Below, one piece after another: positions 45,514-46,977 of a DNA stretch of 46,977 nucleotides (the first letter of the stretch is position 1; each line of letters opens with the position of its first letter). The stretch lies in NCBI GenBank assembly GCA_005888325.1, contig VAWU01000008.1:1-46977 (forward strand), in the 5' to 3' direction. The stretch is from Actinomycetota bacterium. Lineage in GTDB: Bacteria; Actinomycetota; Acidimicrobiia; Acidimicrobiales; AC-14. The position numbers and the translations under genes were made by a program. The notes under the pieces were generated by a model that saw only the letters and a program-made list of their open reading frames with translations, did not search any database and was not told the DNA's origin.

Positions 45514-46281
45514 GTGATGCCGCGGCACGTCGTCCTTCTCCATGGTCAGCCGGGAAGCCGCGCTGACTGGGACGGCGTCGTGTCGCGATTTCCCGCTGAG
45601 CTTCGGCCCATCGTGCCCGACCGGCCCGGGTACGGCTCGAACCGACAGGCCGCAGGCGGCTTCATGACCAACGGCCGAGCCGTCATCGCCGACCTCGACG
45701 CCGCGGGCGTCGAGCGGGCCGTCGTCGTCGGTCACTCGTACGGGGGAGGCGCCGCGCTCGCGACCGCGTTGCTCGCACCTGAGCGGGTGGAGGCGCTCGT
45801 CCTCGTCGCCAGCGTGGGTCCGGGCTGCCTCACCGAATGGGACCGTCTCCTCGCCGCGCCCGTGGTCGGGCCGGTATCTGCAGTGGCGGCGTGGTGGCTC
45901 ACGCCCGTGTTCGTCCGCGTGCTCCTGGCCCTCATCGAGAGGCGGCGCGGGCCGCGCGCCTCGAACGAGCTCGTGGGATGGGACGTGTGGGCGCACACCC
46001 GCCACGACCACGGCGCCCTGTGGCGCACGTTCCTCACCGAACAACGCGCGCTCGTGCGCGAGGTCGACCACCTCGTCTCCGACGCGAGCGTCATCCGCAT
46101 GCCGACGCTCCTGCTCGCCGACCCGCGCGACAAGGTCGTTCCCATCCGTACCGCGCACGAGCTGTGCGCCTCGCTCCCGAACGCCCGCCTCGAGTTGGTC
46201 GCGCGGGTCGGCCACCACCTGCCCCGCCGGGCGCCCCAGGCGGTCGCGGAGGGCATCGTCGCGCTCGCCGCCTCCCTCTGA
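45514..46281 (+). CDS. Alpha/beta hydrolase
   Basis: This alpha/beta-hydrolase-fold enzyme of about 254-255 residues has VVLLHGQPGSRADW at the oxyanion site and the nucleophile elbow GHSYGGG (Ser near 74). The acid is Asp in LADPRDKVVP and the base His in RVGHHLPR. The cap region includes hydrophobic AAWWLTPVFVRVLLALIE. The substrate cannot be assigned. Starts GTG 45514 and ATG 45517 are adjacent. Confidence 0.85.
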   Translation: MMPRHVVLLHGQPGSRADWDGVVSRFPAELRPIVPDRPGYGSNRQAAGGFMTNGRAVIADLDAAGVERAVVVGHSYGGGAALATALLAPERVEALVLVASVGPGCLTEWDRLLAAPVVGPVSAVAAWWLTPVFVRVLLALIERRRGPRASNELVGWDVWAHTRHDHGALWRTFLTEQRALVREVDHLVSDASVIRMPTLLLADPRDKVVPIRTAHELCASLPNARLELVARVGHHLPRRAPQAVAEGIVALAASL

Positions 46282-46294
46282 GCGGCGCCGGTTG

Positions 46295-46309
46295 ACCCAT
46301 CGGATGGGT
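46295..46309. terminator. Short hairpin after the hydrolase gene
   Basis: ACCCAT (46295-46300) pairs with ATGGGT (46304-46309) around CGG, 14 bases after the stop at 46281. It is short and could be chance. Confidence 0.25.
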
Positions 46310-46335
46310 TCCTCGAATCGCGCCATGCTGTGCCC

Positions 46336-46977
46336 GTGGTGCTGCACGCCGGTGACTTGATTCTGTGCTCCGGGACGTTGCCCCGGCGATTGACATTCTC
46401 TGATCGGTTGGAGGCCGCAGCCTCGGCCGGCTTCGCGGGGATCTCGATGTGGGGTCGCGACTACGCGTCCGCCCGTTCTGAAGGACACACCGACGCCGAC
46501 ATCTCGTCGATGCTCGACGATCGCGGGCTCGCCGTCGCCGAGCTCGACCCGGCGTGGTGGTGGCTTCCCGGCGCGCTCGAGAGCGGAATGGCCATCCCGG
46601 CCAAGTATGACGAGCAGCAGGTGTTCGGCTTCCGCGAGCGAGAGATGTTCCGTATCGCTGAAGTCGTGGGCGCCCGGTCGTTGAACGCCGTCGATGTGTT
46701 CGGTGGGAGCTGGGGCACAGATGATGCCGCCGAGGCGTTCGCCGTCTTGTGCGACCGAGCCGCCGAGCACGGGTTGCTCGTCCATCTCGAATCGCTCCCG
46801 TGGTCACGCGTGCCCGACGCCACGACGGCCTGGAAGATCGCGGAACGCGCCGGCCGGCCAAACGGCGGTATCGCGGTCGACGCCTGGCACTTCGCGAGAA
46901 GCGGCGGCAACCTCGACGAGTTGGCGGTCGTGCCGCCCGAGAGCGTGATGAGCATTCAGTTGGACGACGGTCCGGCA
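46336..46977 (+). CDS. Sugar phosphate isomerase/epimerase family protein, 3' truncated by window
   Basis: The first 214 residues of a TIM-barrel protein of the xylose-isomerase-like family are present; the frame runs off the window end with no stop. It starts LHAGDLILCSGTLPRRLTF. Characteristic stretches are AASAGFAGISMWGRDY (strand 2), LDDRGLAVAELDPAWWWLP (strand 3), AEHGLLVHLESLPW (metal-site glutamate) and GGIAVDAWHFARSGG (metal-site aspartate and histidine). Family enzymes isomerise sugars, inositols or hydroxypyruvate, or act on other keto/aldose substrates. The start is GTG 46336 or GTG 46339. Confidence 0.8.
   Translation, partial: MVLHAGDLILCSGTLPRRLTFSDRLEAAASAGFAGISMWGRDYASARSEGHTDADISSMLDDRGLAVAELDPAWWWLPGALESGMAIPAKYDEQQVFGFREREMFRIAEVVGARSLNAVDVFGGSWGTDDAAEAFAVLCDRAAEHGLLVHLESLPWSRVPDATTAWKIAERAGRPNGGIAVDAWHFARSGGNLDELAVVPPESVMSIQLDDGPA

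Overview
The window is GC-rich (roughly 70% by eye), gene-dense and looks like an actinobacterial chromosome. Three things suggest this: a DUF222/13E12-type protein at the left edge, an amt-glnB-glnD nitrogen operon preceded by a GlnR-like operator, and several actinobacterial-style class III cyclases. A deep-branching lineage such as Acidimicrobiia is plausible, but that is inference. I see no rRNA, tRNA, CRISPR array, transposase or integrase.

Layout. 1-6.8 kb: a frameshifted DUF222 gene, a cyclase-domain protein, an FAD oxidase, a D-aminoacylase-type amidohydrolase, a bactofilin-like membrane protein, an SMP-30-type protein and a cytochrome P450 remnant. 6.8-11.2 kb: amt, glnB and glnD on the minus strand, with a four-half-site GlnR-like box before amt and a 16-bp hairpin between amt and glnB. 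11.2-14 kb: debris of a propeller lipoprotein and a large secreted sugar-dehydrogenase-like protein with calcium-type repeats. 14.1-22.3 kb: a tight minus-strand operon of KAS III-like enzyme, fatty-acyl-AMP ligase, acyl carrier protein, cyclase/AAA/TPR regulator, FtsX-type permease and a frameshifted ABC ATPase. It looks like a small acyl-product assembly and export system with its own regulator.

22.4-30 kb: a secreted four-cysteine protein, a stand-alone cyclic-nucleotide-binding domain and an alpha/beta hydrolase on the minus strand. Divergent from them are a Crp-family regulator and an overlapping 1475-residue AAA-GAF-cyclase giant. The Crp gene, the cyclase and an inverted repeat between the divergent genes suggest a local cyclic-nucleotide circuit.

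30-39 kb: a second minus-strand operon whose genes almost all overlap by a few bases. In transcription order: cupredoxin lipoprotein, GGDEF-EAL protein, polyprenyl synthetase, two unknown small proteins, an AttH/CrtC-like protein (frameshifted), an SCP2-like protein and a two-part FAD oxidoreductase. This reads as an isoprenoid synthesis and tailoring pathway, possibly c-di-GMP-linked. 39-47 kb: a zinc-ribbon-like protein, a SAM methyltransferase, an orphan FtsX-type permease, an MprF-like protein, a DMT transporter, an alpha/beta hydrolase and a truncated sugar-phosphate isomerase/epimerase.

The two operons (14-22 kb and 30-36 kb) are the best candidates for undescribed systems. At least four genes carry apparent single frameshifts. 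Either the consensus has residual indel errors or several genes are decaying; reads would decide.
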